Numbered from the stretch's first letter, positions 53,576-63,692 are shown. The stretch: DNA of 64,000 nucleotides from Paracoccaceae bacterium (GCA_030148225.1 JASBTX010000007.1:62001-126000); one strand, 5' to 3'. Program-made: numbers and translations. The notes: generated by a model not told the origin, from the sequence alone.

Positions 53576-55153
53576 TCAGACCTGTCCGGCACCCACGTTT
53601 TCCGCGCGCCGCAGAATCCGGGGGATCATCTCGGGCAGATCTTCCGCGATCAGGCCCGGCCCGAATACACGCGCGCATTCGACATGCAGCCAGACGGCCA
53701 TTTCCGCCGCCCCGACAGGTTCGAACCCGCGCGCCATCAAACCGGTGATGATCCCGGCCAGAACATCGCCCGAACCGGCAGTGGCCAGCCATGGCGCCGC
53801 GCGCCCGTAATGGGCTGCATGCAGGCTGACCCGTCCGGCGGGATCGGCAATGGGCGTATCCGCCCCCTTGAGGAGTACCACGCATCCCGCACGCGCCGCC
53901 GCCGCCCTGACCGCGTCGATCCGCGAACAGGCAGGCCCGGTTGCAGCAGGCGCGTCCAGCCTGTCGGCAATATCGGGAAAGAGGCGCCGAAACTCACCCC
54001 AATGCGGGGTCAGGATGCAGGCCGGATGCAGCATGCCGAAAAGCTGTTCGGGCGCATCGTCAAACGCCGTCAGCGCATCGGCATCGATCACGGTTGCACG
54101 GGCATTTTCCCCGGGCGGCGTCAATATCCCCGGCAACAGATCGCGCGCGCGGTCGCGTCCCAACCCCGGCCCCAGACATATGGCGTTGATTCGCCCATCG
54201 CTCAGCACCCCGGCAAGCGCGCCCTGATCATCGATCTGCCGCATCATCATGGCCGTGATCTGCGCGGCGGTCTCGGGTGCGGCCTCGTGCGGTACGCCCA
54301 GCGTGACCAGCCCCGCACCGCATCGCAACGCCGCGCGCCCGGCCAGGCGCGCCGCACCGGTCCTGCCAAACCCGCCCGTCATCACCAGCGCGTGGCCATG
54401 GCTGTATTTGTGCCCCGCCGCCACCTTGCCAAGCGCCGCCAGCGCCACCGGCGGATCGGATAGCAGGCGCACTGTCTCATGATCACCCTGCCCGGGGTCT
54501 GGAATGCCAATATCGGCGATCTGAACCTGCCCTGACATCGCCGGGCCCTGATCCAGATAATGCCCGATCTTGGCCCACTGAAACGTGACAGTCAGATCAG
54601 CCCGAAGGGCGTGGCCCAGCACCCGCCCGCTATCCAGGCAGAGCCCCGAAGGGGCATCAACGGCAATGCGCGGCCCATGATGACGGCGATCCAGGACATC
54701 GAAAACCCGGGCCAGCCCCGGTGACACGGGCCGCGTCAGCCCCGTGCCAAAGAGCGCATCAACGATCTCGACCGCTTCGCTGTCGCCGCCTGCCAGAAGC
54801 GCCTCGATCCGGTCGGCCTCCAGTGGATGCACATCGCTCGCTTTTTCCCAGAGGCCGCGAAAATACGCAGCATCGGCAGGCAGCCGGTCAGCGTCGCCCA
54901 TGGCCAGAACCGCCACATCATGGCCCGCCCGTTTCAGGCGCGTGGCCACTACATAACCGTCCCCGCCATTATTGCCCGGACCACAAAGGATGATAACCCG
55001 CGCACCTGCGTTTTCTGCGGGCCAGCGCGCCGCGATGGCATCCGCCACGGCCTGCCCGGCACGCGCCATAAGATCGCGGCCCGTTGCAGTCCCGGCGCGG
55101 ATGCAGGCCTGCTCGCGGTCACGCATTTCCGCCGCGGTCAGCAATTCGGGCAT
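53576..55153 (-). CDS. nnr: Bifunctional NAD(P)HX epimerase / NAD(P)HX dehydratase
   Basis: 525 aa repair enzyme for hydrated NAD(P)H. N-terminal YjeF_N epimerase domain (LTAAEMRDREQACI, ILCGPGNNGGDGYVVATRL, IVDALFGTGLTRPV). C-terminal ribokinase-like dehydratase domain (GHALVMTGGFGRTGAARLAG, ALRCGAGLVTLGVP, CLGPGLGRD, LTPHWGEFRRL and the ATP/catalytic WLATAGSGDVLAGIITGL). Divergent from glnB. Confidence 0.95.
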   Translation of the reverse strand: MPELLTAAEMRDREQACIRAGTATGRDLMARAGQAVADAIAARWPAENAGARVIILCGPGNNGGDGYVVATRLKRAGHDVAVLAMGDADRLPADAAYFRGLWEKASDVHPLEADRIEALLAGGDSEAVEIVDALFGTGLTRPVSPGLARVFDVLDRRHHGPRIAVDAPSGLCLDSGRVLGHALRADLTVTFQWAKIGHYLDQGPAMSGQVQIADIGIPDPGQGDHETVRLLSDPPVALAALGKVAAGHKYSHGHALVMTGGFGRTGAARLAGRAALRCGAGLVTLGVPHEAAPETAAQITAMMMRQIDDQGALAGVLSDGRINAICLGPGLGRDRARDLLPGILTPPGENARATVIDADALTAFDDAPEQLFGMLHPACILTPHWGEFRRLFPDIADRLDAPAATGPACSRIDAVRAAAARAGCVVLLKGADTPIADPAGRVSLHAAHYGRAAPWLATAGSGDVLAGIITGLMARGFEPVGAAEMAVWLHVECARVFGPGLIAEDLPEMIPRILRRAENVGAGQV

Positions 55154-55182
55154 CTGTCACGCTCCATGCGATTCAAAACTGA

Positions 55183-55662
<480 letters not shown>

Positions 55663-55712
55663 CATAACGGGCGCTGCCCCCCAATCCAACCTATCAGAAG
55701 GAAGTCCGTCAC

Positions 55713-57119
55713 ATGAGCAATAATGACGTTCTCAAAACCATCAAGGACGAAGACGTCGACTACGTCGATATCCGCTTTACCGATCCGCGCGGCAAACTGC
55801 AGCACGTGACCGTCATGGCCGATCAGGTCGATGAGGATTTTCTGGAAGAAGGCTTCATGTTCGACGGCTCTTCCATCGCCGGGTGGAAGTCGATCGATCA
55901 GTCCGACATGAAACTGATGCCCGACACCGGCAGCGCCTATATCGATCCGTTCTATGCCGAAAAGACGCTGTGCCTGCATTGCTCGATCGTTGAACCCGAT
56001 ACGGGCGAGCCCTATGAGCGTGACCCGCGCTCGACCGCGGAAAAGGCCGAAGCCTATCTCAAGGCATCGGGCGTGGGCGATACCGCCTATTTCGGCCCGG
56101 AAGCCGAGTTCTTTCTCTTTGATGACGTCCGGATTTCCACGTCAATCAACAAGGTCTCATACGAGGTCGATGCGCAGGACGCGTCCTGGAATACCGACAC
56201 CGAATACGAAATGGGCAACATGGGCCATCGCCCCGGCGTCAAGGGCGGCTATTTCCCGGTCAACCCTGTCGATGCCAGCCAGGACCTGCGCTCCGAAATG
56301 CTCTCGACGATGAAGCGCATCGGCATGAATGTCGACAAGCACCACCACGAGGTCGCCTCGTGCCAGCACGAGCTGGGCCTGATCTTCAACTCGCTGACCA
56401 AGCAGGCCGATGAGCTGCAGAAATACAAATATGTCATTCACAACGTGGCGCATGCCTATGGCAAATCGGCCACTTTCATGCCCAAGCCGATCGCCGGCGA
56501 CAACGGCACCGGCATGCATGTGAACATGTCGGTCTGGAAAGATGGCAAGCCGCTCTTTGCCGGTGACAAATATGCCGACCTGAGCCAGGAGGCGCTCTAT
56601 TTCATCGGCGGTATCCTGAAGCATGCCAAGGCGCTGAATGCGTTCACCAACCCATCGACCAACAGCTACAAACGCCTGATCCCCGGCTTTGAGGCACCGG
56701 TGCTGCGGGCCTATTCGGCGCGCAACCGTTCGGGCTGTGTGCGTATCCCATGGGCAGAAAGCCCCAAGGCCAAGCGCGTCGAGGCCCGTTTCCCCGACCC
56801 CGCCGCCAACCCTTATCTCTGCTTTGCTGCCCTCCTGATGGCCGGTCTGGACGGTATCCAGAACAAGATCGATCCCGGCCCCTCGTCGGACAAGGATCTG
56901 TATGATCTGCCACCCGAAGAACTGGCATCGATCCCTACGGTCTGCGCATCCCTGCGCGAGGCGGTCGAAGAACTGGAGGCGGATATGGAGTTTCTGCTGG
57001 CCGGTGACGTCTTCACCCGCGATCAGATCGAAGGCTATATCGAGCTGAAGATGGAAGAGATCGAGGCCTATGAACATACGCCGCATCCGATGGAATTCCA
57101 GATGTATTACAGCTGCTGA
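55713..57119 (+). CDS. glnA: Glutamine synthetase type I
   Basis: ATP-dependent ammonia assimilation into glutamine; 468 aa dodecameric enzyme. Motifs: [32 protein letters not shown], the ATP-binding [18 protein letters not shown], and [10 protein letters not shown]. The adenylylation site Tyr397 lies in [11 protein letters not shown], so GlnE control via P-II is expected. Followed by a strong terminator. Confidence 0.99.
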   Translation: MSNNDVLKTIKDEDVDYVDIRFTDPRGKLQHVTVMADQVDEDFLEEGFMFDGSSIAGWKSIDQSDMKLMPDTGSAYIDPFYAEKTLCLHCSIVEPDTGEPYERDPRSTAEKAEAYLKASGVGDTAYFGPEAEFFLFDDVRISTSINKVSYEVDAQDASWNTDTEYEMGNMGHRPGVKGGYFPVNPVDASQDLRSEMLSTMKRIGMNVDKHHHEVASCQHELGLIFNSLTKQADELQKYKYVIHNVAHAYGKSATFMPKPIAGDNGTGMHVNMSVWKDGKPLFAGDKYADLSQEALYFIGGILKHAKALNAFTNPSTNSYKRLIPGFEAPVLRAYSARNRSGCVRIPWAESPKAKRVEARFPDPAANPYLCFAALLMAGLDGIQNKIDPGPSSDKDLYDLPPEELASIPTVCASLREAVEELEADMEFLLAGDVFTRDQIEGYIELKMEEIEAYEHTPHPMEFQMYYSC

Positions 57120-57138
57120 TGCGAGCGACACTGATGTG

Positions 57139-57168
57139 AAAAGGGCGCCTGTCGGGCGCCCTTTTTGT
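57139..57168 (+). terminator. Rho-independent terminator of glnBA
   Basis: AAAAGGGCGCC TGTC GGGCGCCCTTTTTG: a GC-rich stem with flanking A and T runs, 19 nt after the glnA stop. Confidence 0.93.
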
Positions 57169-57187
57169 TTGCATTGAATCATTTTTC

Positions 57188-57249
57188 AGGGGGCGCTGCC
57201 CCCGGCCCGGCAGGCCGGGCCTCCCCCGCGGTATTTCGGGAACAATGAA
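57188..57249 (+). repeat. Dispersed GC-rich intergenic repeat, copy C
   Basis: Starts GGGGGCGCTGCCCCC, continues with the palindrome GGCCCGGCAGGCCGGGCC and CTCCCCCGCGGTATTTC, and ends GGGAACAATGAA. Almost identical to copy B 36.9 kb away, and its 3' end matches inverted copy A exactly (TTTCGGGAACAATGAA). It follows the glnA terminator. Confidence 0.8.
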
Positions 57250-57357
57250 AGGCCGGGACCTGTTTTCCTGAATTGGCCCTGTTTTCGCCGAACTTCATCC
57301 AGAATTCGGGCCTAGGGGCGGATCGGGGGCCGAATTCTGACCGGTGGGACGCTGGTG

Positions 57358-58272
57358 ATGGAAACTGGTGCAACGCTTTTGTTCACGCATGGTGTGCCGC
57401 CGCTCTCTTTTGCGCGGCTGGGCGGGCGGATCAATACGCGTCTTGCCGATCTGGGTGTGTCCTTGCATGCCTCGCATCTTGATGACAGCGTGATCGCGGT
57501 GTTCGAAGGCGATGGCGCAATGCTGCGGATCGAGAGCCTGCACGCGGCCCTGCCCGAGGCCGAACTGGCGCCTGCGATGGCATCCTCTTTCGGTCGTCTG
57601 CAATGCGAGGGCTATGATTTCGCGGCCCGTATTGCCGATCACACGGGCCACATGCTGATCCGGCTGGAGGGGGACGGGCCGGCACCGGCCTCGGCCCTGC
57701 GGCGGCTGATGATGCTGCATCAGGTGCTGGCGTCGATCCTTGAAGAGCACGAACCCACGGTGATCTACTGGCATCAGTCGGGCGTTCTGCTGCATGCCGA
57801 TCAGCTGAGGCGGATCGAACGCTATCGGCTGCCACTGCAGATCATGTTCCGGTCTGACATCATTCAGGCGCCTGCCGAGCCCGGTCAGCCCGCACGGTTG
57901 GGGATCGTGGCGATGCACACGGGCGCGCTTTGCGGCAAGACGCTGGTTCTGGTGCCCAACCGGCTGGAAATCGGTCAGCAGATCGAGTTGCTGGCCTATC
58001 TGATCAAGCAGAACCTGTCGGGTGATCTGGGGTTCGAAGACGGCAGCTGGTATCCGCTGGAACGTCACGCGACGCTGTATTTTCATCATCTGCCACCCAG
58101 CCGGAAATACCCGGAAGGCCGGGTATTGATCGCCTTCGAGCGTGATCTGCGCCGCCCGGCACGTCAGGCCACACCGGAAGGACCACCGGGCGAGGCAGCA
58201 CGCCGCCGACGCCCGTTTCCCTTTGTCAGGCGGCGCCTCAGGGGGCTGCGCAATGCCGCAGTGCGGTCATAA
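57358..58272 (+). CDS. Uncharacterised protein, family B paralog 1
   Basis: 304 aa, no named family recognised with certainty. No signal peptide. Conserved blocks shared with the next gene: FARLGGRINTRLADLG, LMMLHQVLASILEEHEPTVI followed by YWHQSGVLLHADQL, and LGIVAMHTGALCGKTLVLVP with LLAYLIKQNLSGDLGFEDG. The order (short alpha/beta half, W/Y-H/Q-SG strand, G-x-C-G-x-T strand, long helix, EDG turn) vaguely recalls DUF4261 proteins. The C-terminal ~45 residues are Arg/Pro-rich (RPFPFVRRRLRGLR). GTG 57355 is an alternative start. Confidence 0.7.
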   Translation: METGATLLFTHGVPPLSFARLGGRINTRLADLGVSLHASHLDDSVIAVFEGDGAMLRIESLHAALPEAELAPAMASSFGRLQCEGYDFAARIADHTGHMLIRLEGDGPAPASALRRLMMLHQVLASILEEHEPTVIYWHQSGVLLHADQLRRIERYRLPLQIMFRSDIIQAPAEPGQPARLGIVAMHTGALCGKTLVLVPNRLEIGQQIELLAYLIKQNLSGDLGFEDGSWYPLERHATLYFHHLPPSRKYPEGRVLIAFERDLRRPARQATPEGPPGEAARRRRPFPFVRRRLRGLRNAAVRS

Positions 58273-58360
58273 TTTCCTTGGCCCCGCCATGATTGGGTCA
58301 AAACAAGATCAAAATTCCTGTCTAAAGATTAATGCGTTACGCAAATCCCGGACCGGAATC

Positions 58361-59560
58361 ATGGAGTTCAAGGCATCAGTTCTGTTTGACGGCAAGGCCC
58401 GCGGCATCGCGTTTTCCGCGGTGCTGGAGCGTGTCAATCACGGGCTGCGCGAACTGGGCACCGCGCTGGAGGCCTCGGCCTGGGGCAACAGCACCGAGGC
58501 GCTGTTCAGCCATCCTGATTTCCATATCTCGATCACTGTTTCGGACCGTCCCGAGGCAGCCGACATCTTTGCCAAGGCGCTCGCCGCGCCGATCACCCGC
58601 ATCCGCAGCTTTGACTTTGCCGCGGCCGTGGCGGCGCACAAGTCGCATATCCGGGTAGACGTTGGTGACGGCCCTGTGCCCAAACCCGATGACATCCGTG
58701 CGATGGAAGAGGAAATGGGCATGGTGCATGATGCGCGCAGCGCCCCCGCGACAGTCAAGATCATGGCGCTCCATCAGGCAACACTCGCGATCCTGGGCAC
58801 ACAGAAGCCCAGCGCGATTTTCTGGCAGCAATCGGGGATGTTCTTTACGCCCGATACATTCGCCAAGACCGCCTACCAGAAATTTCCGTCGGGTCTGGTT
58901 TTTCATCCGACCCTCTTTTCAAGCGGCCGCGACGGCGATGGCAAGCGCAAGATTGGCTTTGTAGCACTGCATTCACATCTGTTCTGCGGCCAGACACTCG
59001 TCATGACGGAAAACACGCTGGGCCTGACCAGCGCCACCGATATCCTCGCCCATGTCCTCAAGCAAAAGCTGGCCGGAACGGCGGCACTGGAAGATGGCGA
59101 AGTGATCCGCTTTGACGAGCTGATCGAGGTGCATATCCGCAATGACGCCACCTATGGCGACCCGCATTCCCGCATTTACCTGACGCCCGTCATGGTCTCG
59201 GACGGTCCCTATCTGCTGACCACCCCCGCTGCACCCCGGCAGGCAGGGGCCGAGGATGGGGCACAATCCAGGACAACCCCGCGCAAGGCGGCCCGTTCTG
59301 CCAGCGATGATGACGAGATGCCGCCCTATGCCTGGCATTTCCTGACCAGCACCAACACCGAAGCGGCGCGCAACATCCTGCTGGATACGCGCAGCATGTG
59401 GCTCTTTGCGATTGCGCTGGCGGCCTTCATCACGCCGTTTCTGTCGCTGTCGCTGCTGGCGCTGATGTTCCTGCCGACGCGGTTTCGCATTGCGGCCATC
59501 CACAACCTGACGCTGGTCACGATTTCCGGCATGGCCATCCTTCCGGCGTTGATTACCTGA
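58361..59560 (+). CDS. Uncharacterised protein, family B paralog 2, membrane-anchored
   Basis: 399 aa. Residues 1-280 align with the previous gene: FSAVLERVNHGLRELG, KIMALHQATLAILGTQKPSA, IFWQQSGMFFTPDTF, IGFVALHSHLFCGQTLVMTE and LAHVLKQKLAGTAALEDGE. A polar linker (QAGAEDGAQSRTTPRKAARS) leads to two C-terminal membrane segments (SMWLFAIALAAFITPFLSL, LTLVTISGMAILPALI). The soluble domain should face the cytoplasm. Start ATG 58361 chosen from alignment with paralog 1. Function unknown. Confidence 0.75.
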   Translation: MEFKASVLFDGKARGIAFSAVLERVNHGLRELGTALEASAWGNSTEALFSHPDFHISITVSDRPEAADIFAKALAAPITRIRSFDFAAAVAAHKSHIRVDVGDGPVPKPDDIRAMEEEMGMVHDARSAPATVKIMALHQATLAILGTQKPSAIFWQQSGMFFTPDTFAKTAYQKFPSGLVFHPTLFSSGRDGDGKRKIGFVALHSHLFCGQTLVMTENTLGLTSATDILAHVLKQKLAGTAALEDGEVIRFDELIEVHIRNDATYGDPHSRIYLTPVMVSDGPYLLTTPAAPRQAGAEDGAQSRTTPRKAARSASDDDEMPPYAWHFLTSTNTEAARNILLDTRSMWLFAIALAAFITPFLSLSLLALMFLPTRFRIAAIHNLTLVTISGMAILPALIT

Positions 59561-59692
59561 CTGACCGGCGCGCGGAATTGGTAAAATTCGCGCGATAGGT
59601 CACACACGGTCCCCACTCCTGCCGCAGTCCCTGCATGATCGGGCGCAATCCATGCTCTGCCACCACATCCACAAACACAAGGGCAGAGTTGG

Positions 59693-60688
59693 ATGGAAAT
59701 CAGAGACAAGATCGAAGCCTCGCTTCTTTATGAACAGTTTGACCAGCGGCGCTATCAGCGCGCGCTGACGTCACTCATTCGCAAATCGTCGCCAGATTTT
59801 GCCGGGCTCGAGGCGCATCCGGCCTCGAACGAACATTTTGCGCTGCTATTGGGGATGGATCTGCATGTGCTGATCGCCCCACAATCCGCCCCCCTGCCCG
59901 GCTGGACATTTGACGAGGCGCTTTCGCTTGTGGGTGATGCCACCGCGCGACGTGGCTGGTCCGGGCGTGTCGCGCACCATCGTCACGCCCTTCAGATCAC
60001 GGTCGGACACGGCGCATTGTCATCGCCGGGGGGTGAGCCCGGCCTCGCCAATCAGCCAAGGCGGCTGGCGCTGGCCGACAGGCGACGGCTGATCCGCATG
60101 CTGCACCGTGTTCTCTTTAACTTTGCCGCCGCCGTGCCGCCACGGATGCTGCATTTTGCACCTCAGCATCATTTTCAAGAACCCGATGCGATACTGACCA
60201 CACCCCGCGAAGACCTGCCGGTCGCGTATCTGATCAGGCTGCAACCGGGTGATCGCGCACCCGATCAGGACGGCGCAATTGCGCTGGAGGCGCCGGGATC
60301 GGAGGTTTTGCTGGGCCGTCGGCTGGTCTTGCGCGTGCAGGGCAGCGATCTGGTTCCGGACGGTACGCTGGTGACCGAGCTCGTGACCGACATCCTGAAC
60401 AAGGCCGCGATGCCGACCTATGGTTCGGTGATCCAGATCGGGCGACACCCGCCACTGATCACGCGCCAGAAACTGCCATCGCAGCGTTATCCCATGGGCA
60501 GCCTCGAGGTGTCGCTGGCGACGATGGAGGATATGGAGCGTTGCAACCAGCCCGAAGACCGGCGTGAAACCGACCTGCGACGCGTTTTTCAGAACACCGG
60601 CGCCGCGGAAAACATACCGCGCATCGGTCTGCGCCGGGCACCGCAGCTAAAACTGCCCGGGCGGCTCAGGCGCATGGTCGCCTGGTAA
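59693..60688 (+). CDS. Uncharacterised protein, probable distant family B paralog 3
   Basis: 331 aa, no membrane segment. The domain order follows the two genes before it: N-terminal KIEASLLYEQFDQRRYQRAL, a beta strand ending HALQITVGHG, a helix RRLIRMLHRVLFNFAAAVPP followed by RMLHFAPQHHFQEPDAIL, then EVLLGRRLVLRVQGSDLVPD and LVTELVTDILNKAAMPTYGS. Residue identity is low, so the link is structural inference. The last 60 residues are basic. Its end is 3 nt from the end of the convergent DUF3445 gene. Confidence 0.7.
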   Translation: MEIRDKIEASLLYEQFDQRRYQRALTSLIRKSSPDFAGLEAHPASNEHFALLLGMDLHVLIAPQSAPLPGWTFDEALSLVGDATARRGWSGRVAHHRHALQITVGHGALSSPGGEPGLANQPRRLALADRRRLIRMLHRVLFNFAAAVPPRMLHFAPQHHFQEPDAILTTPREDLPVAYLIRLQPGDRAPDQDGAIALEAPGSEVLLGRRLVLRVQGSDLVPDGTLVTELVTDILNKAAMPTYGSVIQIGRHPPLITRQKLPSQRYPMGSLEVSLATMEDMERCNQPEDRRETDLRRVFQNTGAAENIPRIGLRRAPQLKLPGRLRRMVAW

Positions 60689-60691
60689 TCC

Positions 60692-61495
60692 TCAGCGCGC
60701 GGCGGCGTTGCCTTGGAATGGATGAAGGGCAAGCATCTCGGCCTGGGCCTGCGTCAGGGCCTCTGGCAGGATCAGCGTGGTGTGAATCGAGAAGACGACC
60801 GCGCCGCTTTGGGGCAGGCGGATCAGACATTGACGCTCGGACCGGATATAATTGCCATAGGCGGCATCGCGGCTGTAATCGGCGCTTCGCGGCTGATAGA
60901 GCGCGGGATCATCGTAAAGCAGCGCATTCGAACGCCAAAGCGGCCGTTCGGGGCGGATTGCATCAAACAGGCGCTGCACACGTTGCGCGACGTCATCGTC
61001 ATAGTCGTCGACCGGAACATGTATCGCGGGCAGACCCCGGCCGATCTTTTCCGACAGGCTCCAACTGGCGGGAAAGCATAGCACCGCCGCGGTCAGTTTG
61101 TGCACTTCGTCCTCTTTCTGCAGCAGGCAGAAATCTTCTTGCACGATGCGGCCGAGCGTTGTCATCGGATCACCCGGATCAAGTTCCGCGACATGGCCGT
61201 CTGGGCAGGAAATCCACCCATCATTCAGCGCGAAACCCGGCTTTGTCGCGATATGCGCCAGCACTGCCGACAGCAGTTCCTCTGCCGCTGCCTCGGCACC
61301 CGGCAGCAGCGCATGCACCTGATCGTGACGCTCCTGCAGCAACCGCCGACGCTCGGCCATCTGGCCGGCATAGGCGTCATCAACACGCAGCCAGTCATCG
61401 GGATCCAGCGGCTGTATCCCCGGCAGCCGCCGTGTTGCCGGGGACATCCATGGCGGGTCATCGGGCAGGCAGGATTGCAGGATCGGTTCGCGCAT
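60692..61495 (-). CDS. DUF3445 protein (heme-dependent oxidative N-demethylase-like)
   Basis: 267 aa. DUF3445 proteins include the heme-containing alpha subunit of oxidative N-demethylases. Visible family features: WLRVDDAYAGQMAERRRLLQ, LALNDGWISC-like FALNDGWISCPDGHVAEL, LGRIVQEDFCLLQKEDEVHK, LTAAVLCFPASWSLSEKIGR and the histidine in PAIHVPVDDYDDDVAQRVQR. Partner subunits (flavin/FeS reductase) are not nearby. It is antisense to, and splits, a run of five plus-strand genes of unknown function. Confidence 0.85.
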   Translation of the reverse strand: MREPILQSCLPDDPPWMSPATRRLPGIQPLDPDDWLRVDDAYAGQMAERRRLLQERHDQVHALLPGAEAAAEELLSAVLAHIATKPGFALNDGWISCPDGHVAELDPGDPMTTLGRIVQEDFCLLQKEDEVHKLTAAVLCFPASWSLSEKIGRGLPAIHVPVDDYDDDVAQRVQRLFDAIRPERPLWRSNALLYDDPALYQPRSADYSRDAAYGNYIRSERQCLIRLPQSGAVVFSIHTTLILPEALTQAQAEMLALHPFQGNAAAR

Positions 61496-61717
61496 GTCCG
61501 GGGTCCTTTGGCCACGCGGCCACCCATGGGATGGCGCAGAGGGTTGGGAAACAATCCGGCCATATTACCGGGATTGTCGTCAAAATATCAACGCAAAGAA
61601 GACCGGAGATTTACCCAATCCGGTCCTCAAGGCTTCACAATGCCCCGTCAGAACAATCGCAACGGGAAAACCACAAAACGCCCGATTATTGAGAGCAGCT
61701 TCCGAAAGGACGAGGTC

Positions 61718-62599
61718 ATGAGACCCACAGGCTACATACTATTCTTCCGCGGACCGGATGTACCGTCGCGTTCGGATGTATTCGAACGGGCCGGGTTCAG
61801 CCTGGTCCATAACGGGCCCTTCAAGGAACGCTCTGGCACGGTTCAGATGGACCGGCGCGTCTTTGCCAGCGATTTCGGCGAAGTCCATATCGAGTTCGGG
61901 GATGCCGACCGTGGAATTCTGTTCACCAAGGCCAAGGCGCTTGCCGAGGATCAGAAACAATGGCTGCCACTCTTGGCGGTACAGCAGATTTTCATCCGCA
62001 TCAGCGTCCAGACCACCGACACCGCCAGCGAAGCCCAGATGAACATCCTGCGCAACGCGGCATTCGAGATGGTTGAAGAGGTCAGCTTTCTGGGCCGGTT
62101 CGATTTGGTCTATAATGACAGCACCGATACGTTTTCGCCCATCGCCTCGTGGCTGGACGAGCATGCGCTCAGCTATGACATGGCCGCTGCGGCGCTGGCA
62201 GAAATTGAAAACGACGCGCCCATCGACCTGACCGACTGGGACAGCATGCCCGAACCGGGGGAAGAGGCCGATATTCTGACCCTGACCCGGCCCGTTGCGG
62301 CCACGGCGACCGCAGGGCGAACAGTCTTTGAAGACCCCGACAGTTTTGAGATCGGCCAGAACCACGATTTCTTTGAAACAGGTGATGGCATGGTCGAGGA
62401 TCTGGAGCGCATTCGCGCCCTCAAAGAGGCGCTGGCCCATGATCCCGAAGAGGAGGACGCAGCGAATCGCAAGGCACATAACGCCCGGATGATCCGCGCC
62501 GCCGCAATGGCGTCATATTGCGCGATGGTGGTTTTGCCCCGCACGGCGGCAGCAGGACAATTCTCGCATCTCGCATCCGTGTTCTGGGGGGCAATGTAA
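61718..62599 (+). CDS. Uncharacterised protein, family A paralog 1
   Basis: 293 aa, unrecognised. Starts MRPTGYILFFRGPDVPSRSD. Core block KQWLPLLAVQQIFIRISVQT and ILRNAAFEMVEEVSFLGRF. An acidic linker follows (about residues 155-255). The C-terminal hydrophobic tail MIRAAAMASYCAMVVLPRTA could be a single anchor. Paralogous to the gene at 62852 in start, core and tail. Start ATG 61718 preceded by GGACGAGG. Confidence 0.7.
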   Translation: MRPTGYILFFRGPDVPSRSDVFERAGFSLVHNGPFKERSGTVQMDRRVFASDFGEVHIEFGDADRGILFTKAKALAEDQKQWLPLLAVQQIFIRISVQTTDTASEAQMNILRNAAFEMVEEVSFLGRFDLVYNDSTDTFSPIASWLDEHALSYDMAAAALAEIENDAPIDLTDWDSMPEPGEEADILTLTRPVAATATAGRTVFEDPDSFEIGQNHDFFETGDGMVEDLERIRALKEALAHDPEEEDAANRKAHNARMIRAAAMASYCAMVVLPRTAAAGQFSHLASVFWGAM

Positions 62600-62663
62600 A
62601 CCGGCAGGTCCATCGCGGCCTGCCCCAAAAAAACAGGTAAAATCGAGCAAATCGCAACAATCA

Positions 62664-62679
62664 GCCGGTCCTGACCGGC
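62664..62679. promoter_or_regulatory. 16-bp perfect palindrome upstream of family A paralog 2
   Basis: GCCGGTCCTGACCGGC sits 173 nt before the GTG start at 62852 and 65 nt after the previous gene. The 2-nt centre is too tight for an RNA hairpin, so a protein-binding site is possible. Not recognised as a known operator. Confidence 0.3.
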
Positions 62680-62851
62680 ACTATTTCCAAAATCGCCAAA
62701 GTAATGGCAAGTGCGCAAAACCACCCCCGTTTTGCCACAATCATGGCGCTGGTGCGCCCTTTTCTTTTCACGAATCTATCGCAGCGTCGGTTTATGGAAA
62801 CCAGCCCGCCAAAGAAACAGGAGCGCGCGGGCACGATGCGAGGACAAGACC

Positions 62852-63577
62852 GTGAAACCGACTGGTTACATTCTGTTTTATAAAAGTGGTGAGGCACCCG
62901 ACATGCCGTCTCTTTTGGACAGGCTGTGGCTGAACCTGATCAGCGGAGGCAAGTTTTTCGATTCATGCGAAAAACAGCGTTCCGACCGGCAGCTTTTTAC
63001 AAATGCCGATGGCACCATGGAGATCAGCTTTGGGCCGGCCAACCAGGACATACTCTGGGGCAAGGCCAAAAACCTCTCGGACAAGGAAAAGCTGTGGCTG
63101 CCGCTCCTCGCGGTTCAGACAGACTTTATCCGCGTATCGATCTGCACGCGCGATGACAATGACGAGTTCCAGCTGGACGCGCTGAACCGCGCGGCACTCG
63201 ACTCGATCGAAGAGATTGCAACCGTCGCCTTCCCCAGCATCATCTACTCGGCCAAGGATGATCGTTTTTCCACGTCGATCCTGCGCGAAGAGCTGGGGGC
63301 CGAAATGCCCGGCATGGCCGGGCCCGTTTTCGGCGATCCCGAGCCGCTCTCGTTTTCGCACTACGCCGCGGCGGTTGATGACGCCGACAATTCGCGCGTT
63401 CGCTCGATTTTTACCGCAGATGAGCCCGAACCCGAGGTCGTGGCGCAGCCAGCGGCAAACACCCACATGCTGCGCGCGGCATCACTGGCGGCCTATTGCT
63501 CGCTCTCGATCCTGCCGCAGGCTGCCGCCGCCGGTCAGTTCGAAGCCATCAGCGCCATTTTCACCAGCGTATTCTGA
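62852..63577 (+). CDS. Uncharacterised protein, family A paralog 2
   Basis: 241 aa, unrecognised. I chose the GTG at 62852 (product begins VKPTGYILFYKSGEAPDMPS) because it matches the start of the paralog at 61718 and AGGA lies 8 nt upstream. Shared core KLWLPLLAVQTDFIRVSICT and LNRAALDSIEEIATVAF, and shared tail HMLRAASLAAYCSLSILPQA with AAAGQF. The middle acidic linker is shorter by about 50 residues. Preceded by a 252-bp gap with the palindrome at 62664. Confidence 0.72.
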   Translation: MKPTGYILFYKSGEAPDMPSLLDRLWLNLISGGKFFDSCEKQRSDRQLFTNADGTMEISFGPANQDILWGKAKNLSDKEKLWLPLLAVQTDFIRVSICTRDDNDEFQLDALNRAALDSIEEIATVAFPSIIYSAKDDRFSTSILREELGAEMPGMAGPVFGDPEPLSFSHYAAAVDDADNSRVRSIFTADEPEPEVVAQPAANTHMLRAASLAAYCSLSILPQAAAAGQFEAISAIFTSVF

Positions 63578-63692
63578 TCCCGAACAACCTGCCCGACAGC
63601 ATTGTCATCCCGCAGCCCGCTCCGCCGCCTGACCGGTCGTCGGGGCATGGGCCGGGATGCGGGCGCCTGTCGGCCCGGGGCCTGATCGCCGG

